A stretch of DNA of 64,000 nt from an uncultured Cellvibrio sp. Its GTDB lineage: Bacteria; Pseudomonadota; Gammaproteobacteria; Pseudomonadales; Cellvibrionaceae. The stretch covers positions 10,769 through 74,768 of the forward strand of contig CAMLML010000009.1 of assembly GCA_946481095.1 (NCBI GenBank), read 5' to 3'. Within the stretch, counting starts at the first letter, position 1. Every line of letters starts with the position of its first letter. The translations under genes and the position numbers were made by a program. The notes beneath the pieces are model-generated. The model searched no databases, was not told the origin of the DNA, and was given only the letters and a program-made list of their open reading frames with translations. This document shows positions 26,838 through 35,593 of this stretch, one piece after another.

Positions 26838-27897
26838 GGTGATTTTCCATTGGTAAATAGAGTGAAAAACGCGTTTGTCCGGGTTCACTTCGGCATTCAA
26901 TCAGGCCGTTATGTTGATGGATCAAATGCTGTGAAATTGTTAAGCCCAAACCCGTACCTTCCGGGCGGCCCGATATCATCGGGTAAAAAATATGTTCAAT
27001 CATTTCAGCAGGAATACCCGGGCCGTTATCGATAACATCAACACGACATACCAGCGGATGATGTTTGCGGCCAATAGTGTAATGACGCTGGATACGTGTG
27101 CGAATTTGAATAACCGCATTGAGCGTATTGGATTCAATCAATGCCTGCATTGCATTGCGCACAATATTCAGCAAGGCTTGAATCAACATTTCCTTATCAC
27201 CCTGCAAATTGGGAATGCTGGGATCGTAATCGCGAATCAATTTAATTCTGTCGCGACACTCAGCGCGAATAATACTGGTGACCCGCTCAACGGCTTCATG
27301 GATATTCAACCACTGCCATTGCGGTAATTGATTGGGCCCCAACATGCGATCAACCAGATTTCGCAAGCGGTCAACTTCATCAATAATTACATTGGTGTAT
27401 TCCGATAAATTTTCATTTGGCAATTCACGCGCGAGCAATTGCGCAGCACCGCGAATTCCTCCCAAAGGATTTTTAATTTCATGCGCCATACCGCGAATCA
27501 GGTTGCGCGTGGTTTCATGGGAATTGGTCATCATTTCTTCACGGCTGATTCGCAGCAATCTATCCATAGGTTGAATTTCCATAATCAAACCTTCGTGATC
27601 ACCAAAGGGGGTAACCGTGTAGTCAACCGTGATACTGTTTGCTCCGGGCAATTGCCAATTGGCATGGCGCTTGGTGTAGTGGTTTCCTTGCGCTGCTGCT
27701 TTGCGCAGTTGCTTTTCAGTGTCGTCTGATTCATAAAAAAAATGGGTGATAACCTCACCAGTATTGCCTTCATTGCTCATGGCAAGAAGTGCTTCTGCCG
27801 CCGGATTCATATGACGCAACAAAAGCTCACCGTCAACCAGAACTATGGCTGTACTGAGATTGTCGAGAATGGATTTATAGATGTCGCCAGGACTCAC
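26824..27897 (-). CDS. ntrB: nitrogen regulation sensor kinase/phosphatase NtrB
   Basis: 357 residues. A PAS domain (about 8-110) is followed by the histidine phosphotransfer helix with His139 in RGMAHEIKNPLGG and an ATPase domain with NIVRNAMQAL (N box), DNGPGIP (G1) and GTGLGLTISQHL (G2). No membrane segment is present, as expected for cytosolic NtrB, which is controlled by PII. It overlaps ntrC by 14 nt and so belongs to one operon with it. Confidence 0.96.
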   Translation of the reverse strand: MSPGDIYKSILDNLSTAIVLVDGELLLRHMNPAAEALLAMSNEGNTGEVITHFFYESDDTEKQLRKAAAQGNHYTKRHANWQLPGANSITVDYTVTPFGDHEGLIMEIQPMDRLLRISREEMMTNSHETTRNLIRGMAHEIKNPLGGIRGAAQLLARELPNENLSEYTNVIIDEVDRLRNLVDRMLGPNQLPQWQWLNIHEAVERVTSIIRAECRDRIKLIRDYDPSIPNLQGDKEMLIQALLNIVRNAMQALIESNTLNAVIQIRTRIQRHYTIGRKHHPLVCRVDVIDNGPGIPAEMIEHIFYPMISGRPEGTGLGLTISQHLIHQHNGLIECRSEPGQTRFSLYLPMENHHAEN

Positions 27898-28070
27898 GCC
27901 GCATTACTCCAAAAATGCCTCTCCGCAGGGCATGAATATAAATGCAAAAAGCAAACCAACTTCCTGTTGAGCAAAAATGACCTGATATTGCAAAGGTTTT
28001 ATCTGACACTTATGCAAAAACGACAAAGCACCGCACCATCATGGTGCCTTTAAAAAACGGAATTGTTTGG

Positions 28071-28577
28071 CTAATTTTTTCTGACTACCGGACGGATCAC
28101 ATTCACCGTCAAAGGAGCCGACTTGCCCAGCAGATTACCTTGCTGATCAATCACTTCAACAGTAAGGGTTCTGGCACCACGGGGCACATCCTGAATTACT
28201 ATGCTGGCAGAGCGGGTTTCTTCAATCAGTTCGCTATCCAGATAATAAGTCACCAAATGATCCGGGTGCAGACCGGGTGAAATATTGACTGCGACAGCCA
28301 GATCCCTTTCACCAGGCGGGATTACCACCTGATCACGGGGACTAATAATATCAATCTCATAACTCACGGCTTGCGGCTGCTGTGCTCTGACCGGCGCTTC
28401 AGTGAAGCCCGTTTCCTGTGCTGGCAAGGTATTGATTTCACGTAGCTTGACTGCCTGGGCATCGTCATTTGGCGGGCTGTCCGTGTAGACAACATTGCCA
28501 TCTTTATCGACAGTTTTATAAATTTCGGCGCAAACACCGAAAGAGAGGCAAATGAGAATAAGAAAGAGTGCGCGCAT
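28071..28577 (-). CDS. exported DUF4124-domain protein
   Basis: 168 residues. A signal peptide (MRALFLILICLSFGVCA) precedes the DUF4124 motif (EIYKTVDKDGNVVYTDSPPN, about 18-45). The C-terminal half (about 75-160) looks like an Ig-like beta domain (ISPGLHPDHLVTYYLDSEL, GARTLTVEVIDQQGN). The gene commonly lies between glnA and ntrBC in gammaproteobacteria, as here. The function is unknown and presumably periplasmic. Confidence 0.85.
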   Translation of the reverse strand: MRALFLILICLSFGVCAEIYKTVDKDGNVVYTDSPPNDDAQAVKLREINTLPAQETGFTEAPVRAQQPQAVSYEIDIISPRDQVVIPPGERDLAVAVNISPGLHPDHLVTYYLDSELIEETRSASIVIQDVPRGARTLTVEVIDQQGNLLGKSAPLTVNVIRPVVRKN

Positions 28578-28624
28578 AGAAAAATCCCGTCTGGAGATTT
28601 CCAGAGATTACGCCTGATCCTGAA

Positions 28625-28655
28625 AAAGAAAAAGCCCGCAGATCACTCTGCGGGC
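28625..28655 (-). terminator. intrinsic terminator of glnA
   Basis: GCCCGCAG (28634-28641), loop ATCACT, CTGCGGGC (28648-28655), followed on the minus strand by TTTTTCTTTTTC. It lies 25 bp after the glnA stop codon. Confidence 0.92.
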
Positions 28656-28679
28656 TCCAATTACCGAAAGAATCGACAA

Positions 28680-30080
28680 TTACACGCTGTAGTACAACTC
28701 GAACTCTACAGGGTGTGGAGTCATATCAACACGTTGGATATCAGCGCGCTTCAACTCAATGTAAGACTCGATGAAGTCTTTGCTGAATACACCGCCACGA
28801 GTCAGGAACTCATGATCAGCTTCCAGCGCTTGCAGAGCTTGCTCCAGAGAGGCACAGACTTGCGGGATTTGTGCTTCTTCTTCCGGCTCCAGATCGTACA
28901 AGTCTTTGGTTGCTGGCTCGCCCGGGTGAATCTTGTTTTGAACACCGTCGATACCGGCCATCAACAATGCAGCGAAGCAGAGGTATGGGTTAGCCGTTGG
29001 ATCAGGGAAACGGGTTTCAATACGTTTTGCTTTCGCACCTTGTACGAAAGGAATACGGATAGAAGCCGAACGGTTACGTGAAGAATAAGCCAACATTACC
29101 GGCGCTTCAAAACCTGGAACCAAACGCTTGTAAGAGTTGGTAGAGGCGTTACAGAAAGCGTTCAATGCTTTGGCGTGTTTGATGATACCGCCGATGTAAT
29201 AGAGAGCAGTTTCACTCAGGCCAGCGTAAGCGTCACCAGCAAATTGGTTAACGCCAGCTTTGGAGAAAGACTGGTGAACGTGCATACCTGAACCGTTATC
29301 ACCGATCAGTGGCTTCGGCATAAAGGTAGCCGTTTTACCGTATTGGTGAGCAACGTTATGTACGCAGTACTTGAGGATCTGTACTTCGTCCGCTTTCTTA
29401 ACCAGAGTGTTTGCGCCTACACCAATCTCACATTGACCAGCGTTAGCCACTTCGTGGTGGTGAATTTCAATTTCCAGGCCCATAGCTTCCATCGCGTTAC
29501 ACATAGCACCGCGGATGTCATGCAGAGAGTCGATTGGCGCAACCGGGAAGTAACCGCCTTTTACGCGTGGAGCGTGGCCGTGTTTACCTTCTACGTCATC
29601 ACCTGATTGCCATGCAGCTTCTTCAGATTTGATTTTGTAGAAAGCGCCGCCCATGCCTGAATGGAAATGAACACTGTCGAAAATAAAGAATTCCGGCTCT
29701 GGACCAAAGAGGGCTTTATCGCCCAGGCCTGTAGATTTCAGATACTCTTCAGCGCGTCGGCCGATTGAGCGTGGGTCGCGGTCATAACCTTGCATGGTGG
29801 ATGGTTCAACGATGTCACAACGCACAATAATGGTGGCTTCTTCGTAGAAGGGATCCAGTACAGCAGTAGAGTCATCCGGCATCAGGATCATGTCTGATTC
29901 GTTAATACCTTTCCAACCTGCGATAGAAGAACCATCGAACATTTTGCCTTCAACGAAGAATTTATCGTCTACAACAAATGATGGGAAAGTTACATGCTGT
30001 TCTTTACCTTTAGTATCGGTGAAACGCAGGTCGATCCAGCGGGCTTCGTGTTTTTTAATTAAGTCTAACGTCTTAGACAT
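28680..30080 (-). CDS. glnA: glutamine synthetase type I
   Basis: 466 residues, the standard GSI-beta length. Visible signatures are [23 protein letters not shown], the ATP region [17 protein letters not shown] and the adenylylation tyrosine in [10 protein letters not shown]. It makes glutamine from glutamate, ammonia and ATP. The start at 30080 ([15 protein letters not shown]) has an ideal AGGAGG 7 nt upstream; upstream in-frame codons to 30227 are leader DNA. A sigma-54 promoter and NtrC-like sites lie upstream, so nitrogen control by the nearby ntrBC is expected. Confidence 0.98.
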   Translation of the reverse strand: MSKTLDLIKKHEARWIDLRFTDTKGKEQHVTFPSFVVDDKFFVEGKMFDGSSIAGWKGINESDMILMPDDSTAVLDPFYEEATIIVRCDIVEPSTMQGYDRDPRSIGRRAEEYLKSTGLGDKALFGPEPEFFIFDSVHFHSGMGGAFYKIKSEEAAWQSGDDVEGKHGHAPRVKGGYFPVAPIDSLHDIRGAMCNAMEAMGLEIEIHHHEVANAGQCEIGVGANTLVKKADEVQILKYCVHNVAHQYGKTATFMPKPLIGDNGSGMHVHQSFSKAGVNQFAGDAYAGLSETALYYIGGIIKHAKALNAFCNASTNSYKRLVPGFEAPVMLAYSSRNRSASIRIPFVQGAKAKRIETRFPDPTANPYLCFAALLMAGIDGVQNKIHPGEPATKDLYDLEPEEEAQIPQVCASLEQALQALEADHEFLTRGGVFSKDFIESYIELKRADIQRVDMTPHPVEFELYYSV

Positions 30081-30182
30081 GGAGTGCCTCCTGATTGTTA
30101 TAGCTATAGCTATGGGGATTAAAAAAAGATTTCTCAGCCACATACCACCAATTAAGGTGCGAGATCGAGTGTCAGAAAGGGG

Positions 30183-30197
30183 GCAAAATATATGCCA
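30183..30197 (-). promoter_or_regulatory. sigma-54 promoter of glnA
   Basis: The minus strand reads TGGCATATATTTTGC, a full match to the -24/-12 pattern TGGCAYRNNNNTTGC with correct spacing. The predicted start point is near 30171, giving a leader of about 90 nt before the glnA ATG. Confidence 0.85.
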
Positions 30198-30260
30198 TCC
30201 AATAAAAATAGCAACAGGCACTGACAAATAAGCCTCTGGAATTTCTCACAAAAAATCAAA

Positions 30261-30277
30261 TGCACCATTTTGATGCC
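30261..30277. promoter_or_regulatory. candidate NtrC enhancer site 1
   Basis: TGCACCATTTTGATGCC agrees with the enteric NtrC pattern (TGCACYAAAATGGTGCA) at 12 of 17 positions. It is centred about 98 bp upstream of the predicted glnA start point. Confidence 0.65.
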
Positions 30278-30291
30278 ATATAGCGGTCACA

Positions 30292-30308
30292 TGGTTTTAT
30301 TTGGTGCA
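30292..30308. promoter_or_regulatory. candidate NtrC enhancer site 2
   Basis: TGGTTTTATTTGGTGCA carries one perfect half-site (TGGTGCA). Its centre is 31 bp, three helical turns, from site 1 and about 129 bp upstream of the glnA start, much like the paired E. coli sites near -108 and -140. Confidence 0.55.
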
Positions 30309-30457
30309 TAAAAATATTATTGATTTTAACGGGAACGCGGCTATCCAAAGGATATGCTGCAAAAATCAATAGCTAAAAATTATTAATTTTTTGTTGAGCG
30401 CCCAAACCAACTCCCGTAGAAAGGCCGCCTTTAAATAAAAACAAAAGGGTTTCGTCC

Positions 30458-31666
30458 ATGCATATGACAACTACAGAAATCTTCCTGATCGCCATGCTGA
30501 TTATTTTCAGTGTTCCCTATTTAATCTGGCGATTGTTCAAAACAGACTACTGGGCTCCCCTGGTTGTAGTCCAGATTATCGGCGGCATTTTGCTTGGTCC
30601 GGGTGTATTAGGTGCAGCTTTCCCCGATTACTACCAATTCGTTTTTAATCCGCAAGTGATCCAGTCCCTGAATGGTATTGCCTGGTGGGCAGTGATGATT
30701 TTTGTCTGGATCGCCGGCATTGAATTGGATCTGAAAAAAGCCTGGGAATACAAGCGTGAGAGTGGCATAACCGCGGGCTTGGCACTGGGAACTCCGCTCT
30801 TGTTTGGCTGTGTTGCGGCGGTGGCACTCATGGCGTTCAGCGATGGATGGATGGGCCCCAAGGGCATGACCTGGCAGTTCATTCTGGGTGTTGGTATGGC
30901 CTGTGCGGTTACAGCCTTGCCTATCCTGATTTTGTTGATGGAGAAGCTACATATTCTTCGCCAACCCATAGGTCAGCGCATATTGCGCTACGCCAGCCTG
31001 GATGATATTGCCATTTGGGGTGTATTAGCCCTGATTTTGCTGGATTGGGAACGAGTGGGACGTCAAGGCATGTTCCTGATGGCCTTTGCATTGTCCAGCT
31101 ATCTGTTCCGCAAACTTATGGTTGCCATTCAAGAACGCGACCGATGGTATGCAGGCTTTATCTGGCTGGCTTTCTGCGGGCTGGCAGCTGACTGGGCCGG
31201 TTTGCATTTTATGGTTGGCGCTTTCCTCGCTGGTGCAGTGATGGATGCAGATTGGTTTAATCAGGAAGATATGGACAAGTTACGCCATTTTGTATTGATG
31301 ATCATCATGCCGGTTTTCTTCCTGAGCACAGGCTTGCGAACCAACTGGGAAGTGGGTGGTGCGACAGTATTTATTGCGGCGGGCATTTTATTATTTGCAT
31401 CAGTCGCCGGAAAATTGGCGGGCGTCCATCTCGCCGGAAAAATTTTAAAATGGGAAAAAGGCGAAGCATCCATTATTGGCTGGCTGTTACAAACCAAAGC
31501 CCTGATCATGATTATTTTTGCCAACGTATTGTTGGATAAACAAATCATCACCAGCGAAACTTTTACTGCACTTTTGATCATGGCGGTGTTGAGTACCATG
31601 TTGACGGTTCCAGTGGCATCACCAAAACTGGACAAGTTGAAAAATATTATTTTCCGTTCAACATAA
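30458..31666 (+). CDS. CPA2-type cation:proton antiporter
   Basis: 402 residues with about twelve hydrophobic helices and the Na+/H+ exchanger fold of the KefB/NapA group. Features include the glycine-rich helix IIGGILLGPGVLGAAFP, ALPILILLMEKLHILRQPIGQRI, and ASLDDIAIWGVLALILLDW with the acidic ion-site residues. No C-terminal TrkA-N domain is present, so it is a short form and not full-length KefC. It is divergent from glnA across a 377-bp region that holds the glnA control sites. Ion specificity is unknown. Confidence 0.85.
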   Translation: MHMTTTEIFLIAMLIIFSVPYLIWRLFKTDYWAPLVVVQIIGGILLGPGVLGAAFPDYYQFVFNPQVIQSLNGIAWWAVMIFVWIAGIELDLKKAWEYKRESGITAGLALGTPLLFGCVAAVALMAFSDGWMGPKGMTWQFILGVGMACAVTALPILILLMEKLHILRQPIGQRILRYASLDDIAIWGVLALILLDWERVGRQGMFLMAFALSSYLFRKLMVAIQERDRWYAGFIWLAFCGLAADWAGLHFMVGAFLAGAVMDADWFNQEDMDKLRHFVLMIIMPVFFLSTGLRTNWEVGGATVFIAAGILLFASVAGKLAGVHLAGKILKWEKGEASIIGWLLQTKALIMIIFANVLLDKQIITSETFTALLIMAVLSTMLTVPVASPKLDKLKNIIFRST

Positions 31667-31702
31667 TTTCCATAGCGCAAAGAATGATGTGAATTCAGAT
31701 TG

Positions 31703-31754
31703 GGTTAATCTCCTTTTGTACAGACTGTAATTTTTACGACAAAGGAGATTCACC
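31703..31754 (+). promoter_or_regulatory. hairpin that sequesters the ribosome binding site of the lipoprotein gene
   Basis: The arm at 31703-31719 (core AATCTCCTTTTGT) is complementary to 31739-31754 (core ACAAAGGAGATT), with one bulged base and one mismatch and a loop of about 19 nt. The second arm contains the Shine-Dalgarno AAGGAG and ends at the base before the ATG at 31755. In RNA the site would be masked, so translation may be conditional. Confidence 0.6.
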
Positions 31755-32414
31755 ATGTCCAGATTGATATTGATTGGGTTAATATTATTTTTATCAGGGT
31801 GCCTGTTAGTTGAAGATAAAAAAGTTTTTCAGGGTGATCTGCAAAAATTTTATACAAAAGAAAATAATGGATTGAATCTTCTTGATTCCGCACCTGCCAG
31901 ATTAATTTATGTGACAAGCAATCTGAATAATCAAATTAAACGCCTGGAAGTTGTGCAAGACAAACAGCAATTAATTATCAGCCTCAATCGAGGGATTGGC
32001 AAAGAATCCGTGCATGGCAGCTTTACTCTGGAAACGCTGGAGACCCATTGGGATCTACGAGTTGAAGGCCAGATAGATCGACGATTTTTAAGTGATCCAA
32101 TGATTCTGGAAAAAGAAATAGCCTGTACTTTTTCAGGTATATGCGAAAAAGAAATTGAAAAAGAAGTTAAAAATTGCCGATTCATAGATGGCATTGAAAA
32201 GTGTGAAACAACAACAGAGATAGTCGAAGAAAGAGGCTGGCATACAGACTGTCCCGGAACCGAAATATTGACATTGGCTGAACAAAAAACAATTTACGAC
32301 TTGCGCATAAAATTCTTTAATCCACTCAATAATCAGTTGGTTGCCAATTTTCAAGGTTCCACTGATGAGTTAATCGAAGAAACTTCGCGAGTTCAAACCA
32401 AACCTTGCAATTAG
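31755..32414 (+). CDS. uncharacterised lipoprotein
   Basis: 219 residues. A classic lipoprotein signal ends at the lipobox LSGC (Cys16). The mature part has no domain I recognise. It contains a cysteine cluster between about residues 122 and 165 (CTFSGICEKE, NCRFIDGIEKCE, TDCPG) that could form disulfides in the periplasm. The ribosome binding site lies in a long hairpin. The LysR gene starts 7 nt after its stop and the halogenase follows, so it may be the first gene of that unit. Confidence 0.75.
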   Translation: MSRLILIGLILFLSGCLLVEDKKVFQGDLQKFYTKENNGLNLLDSAPARLIYVTSNLNNQIKRLEVVQDKQQLIISLNRGIGKESVHGSFTLETLETHWDLRVEGQIDRRFLSDPMILEKEIACTFSGICEKEIEKEVKNCRFIDGIEKCETTTEIVEERGWHTDCPGTEILTLAEQKTIYDLRIKFFNPLNNQLVANFQGSTDELIEETSRVQTKPCN

Positions 32415-32421
32415 TTTTCAT

Positions 32422-33351
32422 ATGCTTTCAATTAACGACATGCAATATCTGACCGCACTCGCACAGGAAAGTCATTTTGGACGCGCCGCTGCGAAATGTA
32501 ATGTCAGTCAACCCGCACTCAGTGCCGCCATAGCCAAAATCGAAAGCGAATTGGGATTTTTATTATGTGAACGCCTGAACCGCGGCATACGCATCACAAC
32601 CGAAGGGCTTGCGTTGGCAAAGGAAGCGGAAAAAGTATTGGCTCAGTTGAATTCAATTCACGCACTTGTCGCCGCTGATAAAGACCAATTGCAATCGCCA
32701 GTTCAATTGGGTAGCAGTCAATCGCTCGGCGCTTATTTATATCCACAATTGCTATTGCAATTTCAACATCAGGAATATTCCACCAAAATTTATCTGGATG
32801 AAAAACCGGATGCCGAACTGATTCAGGATTTAACAAATAATCGTCTCGATGCGATATTGATTGCAGATAATTCACCCATTAAAGACTGCGTTGTCAGAGA
32901 ACTTTTTAGTGAACCCTGGCAAATATTGTTGCCAATCCCACATCCACTTTCTGTAAAAAATTCCCTGTCATTTGTCGATCTGGCGAATACCAGTTTGTTT
33001 GTTACAGAAAACGACTACGAACAGCTGACCACACAGATCAATAACAAAATCACTCTGGAAAAAGTCAGTAGTAATGAAACCTTGCGCGGCTTGGTAGCAA
33101 CCCAGATGGGCCTGGGTTTTATGCCATTTATTGCGGCCAACTCCCAACTGTATACCGCCAACAAATGGACACTGCGCAATATTGACGACTTACCCGCAAG
33201 AAAAGTGTCTCTGGTTTGGCGAACAACTTATCCGCGTTACAAAATGATGGAGCTTTTATCGCAAACAATAAAAGCTTGTGCCGAATGGCATTTAAATTTT
33301 GTGGCACCCGAGCAGCATCAAATGCTAGGCTTGGATTACCTGCAGCGATAA
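32422..33351 (+). CDS. LysR-family transcriptional regulator (OxyR-like)
   Basis: 309 residues. The N-terminal winged helix begins MLSINDMQYLTALAQESHFG with the HTH NVSQPALSAAIAKIESELGF, followed by a periplasmic-binding-protein-like effector domain (about 92-300). The overall sequence leans towards OxyR, but the effector domain lacks the OxyR redox cysteine pair, so a peroxide switch of that kind is unlikely. It is 7 nt after the lipoprotein gene and 11 nt before the halogenase, unusual because LysR genes are more often divergent from their targets. Confidence 0.88.
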   Translation: MLSINDMQYLTALAQESHFGRAAAKCNVSQPALSAAIAKIESELGFLLCERLNRGIRITTEGLALAKEAEKVLAQLNSIHALVAADKDQLQSPVQLGSSQSLGAYLYPQLLLQFQHQEYSTKIYLDEKPDAELIQDLTNNRLDAILIADNSPIKDCVVRELFSEPWQILLPIPHPLSVKNSLSFVDLANTSLFVTENDYEQLTTQINNKITLEKVSSNETLRGLVATQMGLGFMPFIAANSQLYTANKWTLRNIDDLPARKVSLVWRTTYPRYKMMELLSQTIKACAEWHLNFVAPEQHQMLGLDYLQR

Positions 33352-33362
33352 CTTATTCCAGT

Positions 33363-34874
33363 ATGCGAATTAAACCACTCAAAAAAATCATCGTTCTCGG
33401 TGGTGGTACATCCGGGTGGATTACTGCCTGCATGCTGGCAAAACATCTCAAACCATCCAACTGTGTCATTCAGGTAATCGAGTCTGACGACATCAATGTC
33501 ATAGGTGTGGGTGAATCAACCATTCCGCCTTTCGTCCGTTTATTGCAGCATCTGGGAATTGATGAAAAAGAATTTTTACGCGAAACCCAGGCCTGTTTTA
33601 AATTGGGAATTCAATTTGTCGATTGGCGCGAACGCAATCACACCTATTTCCATCCATTCGGTGTAATCGGCAAACCCATAGATTCGCAGGATTTTTATCA
33701 GTGCTGGTTAAAAGCCCAGGAAGAGGGTGTTGAATTTCCTCTGCAGGATTTTTCGCCTTGCGCAGTCATGGCAAAAAATCATCGATTTTTTTTACCCAAT
33801 CAAGCACAAAATACCCCTTTGGGGGGCGCCAATTATGCGGTGCATCTGGATGCAAAATCAGTGGTTGAATTTTTACGCAAACAAGCAACAAAATCCGGCG
33901 TGATTGCAATCAAGGGTACAGTGACCGAAGTACAATCACGCCCTGACAATTTTATTGAGAATTTGCTGTTAAGTAATGGCGAAATTGTCGAAGGTGATTT
34001 TTTTATTGATTGCTCAGGTTTTAAATCACTGTTAATCGGCGAACATTTGCAAACACCTTTTGAGGATTGGTCATCAGTTTTACCTTGTGACAGAGCAGTG
34101 GTAGTGAAAACAGAAAAAGCCACGGATACGCCACCTTACACTGTTTCCAAAGCACAAAAAAGTGGGTGGTCCTGGCGAATCCCTTTGCAAAATGCAATCG
34201 GTCACGGCTATGTTTATTCCAGCAAATTCTGCACAGATGCCGAAGCAAAATCCACATTAATGAAGCAACTGGATCAAAAACGCATTAATGATCCGCATGT
34301 GATTCATTTCAGTTGTGGTCGTCGTGAAAAATTCTGGCAACACAATTGTTTGGCGGTGGGTTTATCGGCTGGATTTGTTGAACCGCTCGAATCAACTGCG
34401 ATTCATTTAATTGCTCGCGGCATGGAGATGTTTTTACGTTACTTTCCTGATCAGGATTGTGATGCAAGTTTGCAACGCGAATATAATCGCCGTATGCATA
34501 ACGACTATGAAGAAGTTCGCGATTTTGTGCTATTGCACTATTGCACAAGTCAGCGCACAGATACACCTTTCTGGCGCGCCGTAAAAGAAATTCCCATACC
34601 CGACAGCCTGCGTGAACGCATCGAATTATTTACCGCTCAAGGAAAATTACGCGAAGGTACAGAAGAATTATTCCGCAATACCAGCTGGCAATCAGTGTTC
34701 GAAGGCATGGGTATCAGACCCCGAAAATATTCACCCCTGGTTGACAATCTCGACCCCGAACGTTTACGTCAAGATCTCAACAACACCCGCTCCGCCATTT
34801 TAAACATGGTGAAAACCCTCCCCACACACGATGAGTATTTACAGCGAGTACATGAGGAAAAGAATAAAAATTAG
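33363..34874 (+). CDS. flavin-dependent halogenase (tryptophan-halogenase family)
   Basis: 503 residues. The FAD site GGGTSGW is at residues 13-19. Lys80 in CFKLGIQFVDW corresponds to the catalytic lysine (Lys79 of PrnA). The family motif WxWxIP is present as GWSWRIPL, and the catalytic-type glutamate is in VEPLESTAIHL. All signature residues are intact, so it should use reduced flavin, O2 and halide to chlorinate or brominate an aromatic substrate. No flavin reductase, NRPS or PKS lies nearby, so the substrate is open. The start is the ATG at 33363; the frame open to 33216 overlaps the LysR gene. The stop overlaps the convergent gene by 4 nt. Confidence 0.92.
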   Translation: MRIKPLKKIIVLGGGTSGWITACMLAKHLKPSNCVIQVIESDDINVIGVGESTIPPFVRLLQHLGIDEKEFLRETQACFKLGIQFVDWRERNHTYFHPFGVIGKPIDSQDFYQCWLKAQEEGVEFPLQDFSPCAVMAKNHRFFLPNQAQNTPLGGANYAVHLDAKSVVEFLRKQATKSGVIAIKGTVTEVQSRPDNFIENLLLSNGEIVEGDFFIDCSGFKSLLIGEHLQTPFEDWSSVLPCDRAVVVKTEKATDTPPYTVSKAQKSGWSWRIPLQNAIGHGYVYSSKFCTDAEAKSTLMKQLDQKRINDPHVIHFSCGRREKFWQHNCLAVGLSAGFVEPLESTAIHLIARGMEMFLRYFPDQDCDASLQREYNRRMHNDYEEVRDFVLLHYCTSQRTDTPFWRAVKEIPIPDSLRERIELFTAQGKLREGTEELFRNTSWQSVFEGMGIRPRKYSPLVDNLDPERLRQDLNNTRSAILNMVKTLPTHDEYLQRVHEEKNKN

Positions 34875-35593
34875 TCTTTTGACCAGGTATTCTTGAGCAC
34901 GAAATGGTCTAGTGTTTCGAATAATTGCAATGAGTTGCGGATACAGGGGTCGAGTAATGCAAAGCTAATTGGCCGTTCAATTTTCTCTAACAACAGCTGA
35001 CAAAATAGGGGGTCTCTACTTATGCCCTGGTTAGTGAATACCTCCACTGTATAGTGCCCATGATCTAATGACTTTTTTAGACCACTTATTGCGTTCGCTA
35101 TACGTCCGATTGTGTAATCATAAGATTGAAAATCAAAATTAAAACTGCGCAAAGCGGGAATAATTTGAAATGACAGGATATCCGTTATGTGTTCGTCTTC
35201 CACGCTAAACATCCACTCTTCTGCATCATGAATGTAACGACTAAACAGGGCTACGAAAGCTTCCAGTCTTCCAGAAACGGATTGCTTTTCGCAAATATAT
35301 AAACTATCTCCTGAACAGCCACTTATACTTTCAATTTCAATCCTTTTTATTTCATATTTATTCGAATTAATTAAGAAGTCCTTCAAAGACTGATATTCAA
35401 ACGAGAGCTGATCGAAGTCTTTTATGTACACAATAATATTCCGTGAGATTCCTTTTGGGATTTTGGTAAAAATAGTTAAGTTTAGAATATAGGATATAGG
35501 TCGATATTCACACAAGAGAACTAAATTAGCTACCCCACCAAGATAATACGCACTATAATTCGACGCGTTATCCGCATCATCCGAGCTCATCAT
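34871..35593 (-). CDS. uncharacterised protein
   Basis: About 240 residues, AT-rich relative to its neighbours, with no signal peptide or clear membrane helix. I do not recognise a family. The opening MMSSDDADNASNYSAYYLGG and blocks such as HDAEEWMFSVEDEHITDILS are not diagnostic. No other frame in the interval is coding-like, which supports a real gene. Starts at 35593 or 35590 place its first codon against the thiI start, and an ATG at 35626 would extend 35 nt into thiI. Its stop overlaps the halogenase stop. Its coding sequence therefore leaves almost no free DNA on either side. It may be a recent insertion. Confidence 0.6.
   Translation of the reverse strand: MMSSDDADNASNYSAYYLGGVANLVLLCEYRPISYILNLTIFTKIPKGISRNIIVYIKDFDQLSFEYQSLKDFLINSNKYEIKRIEIESISGCSGDSLYICEKQSVSGRLEAFVALFSRYIHDAEEWMFSVEDEHITDILSFQIIPALRSFNFDFQSYDYTIGRIANAISGLKKSLDHGHYTVEVFTNQGISRDPLFCQLLLEKIERPISFALLDPCIRNSLQLFETLDHFVLKNTWSKD

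Noticed and set aside
28027..28050. GCACCATCATGGTGC palindrome as a terminator of the DUF4124 gene
   Set aside because: On the minus strand it is not followed by a T run. It could be a weak structure, but the evidence is too thin to annotate it.
32422..33351. Calling the LysR gene oxyR
   Set aside because: The overall resemblance is there, but the redox cysteine pair that defines OxyR is missing from the effector domain and the gene is linked to a halogenase.
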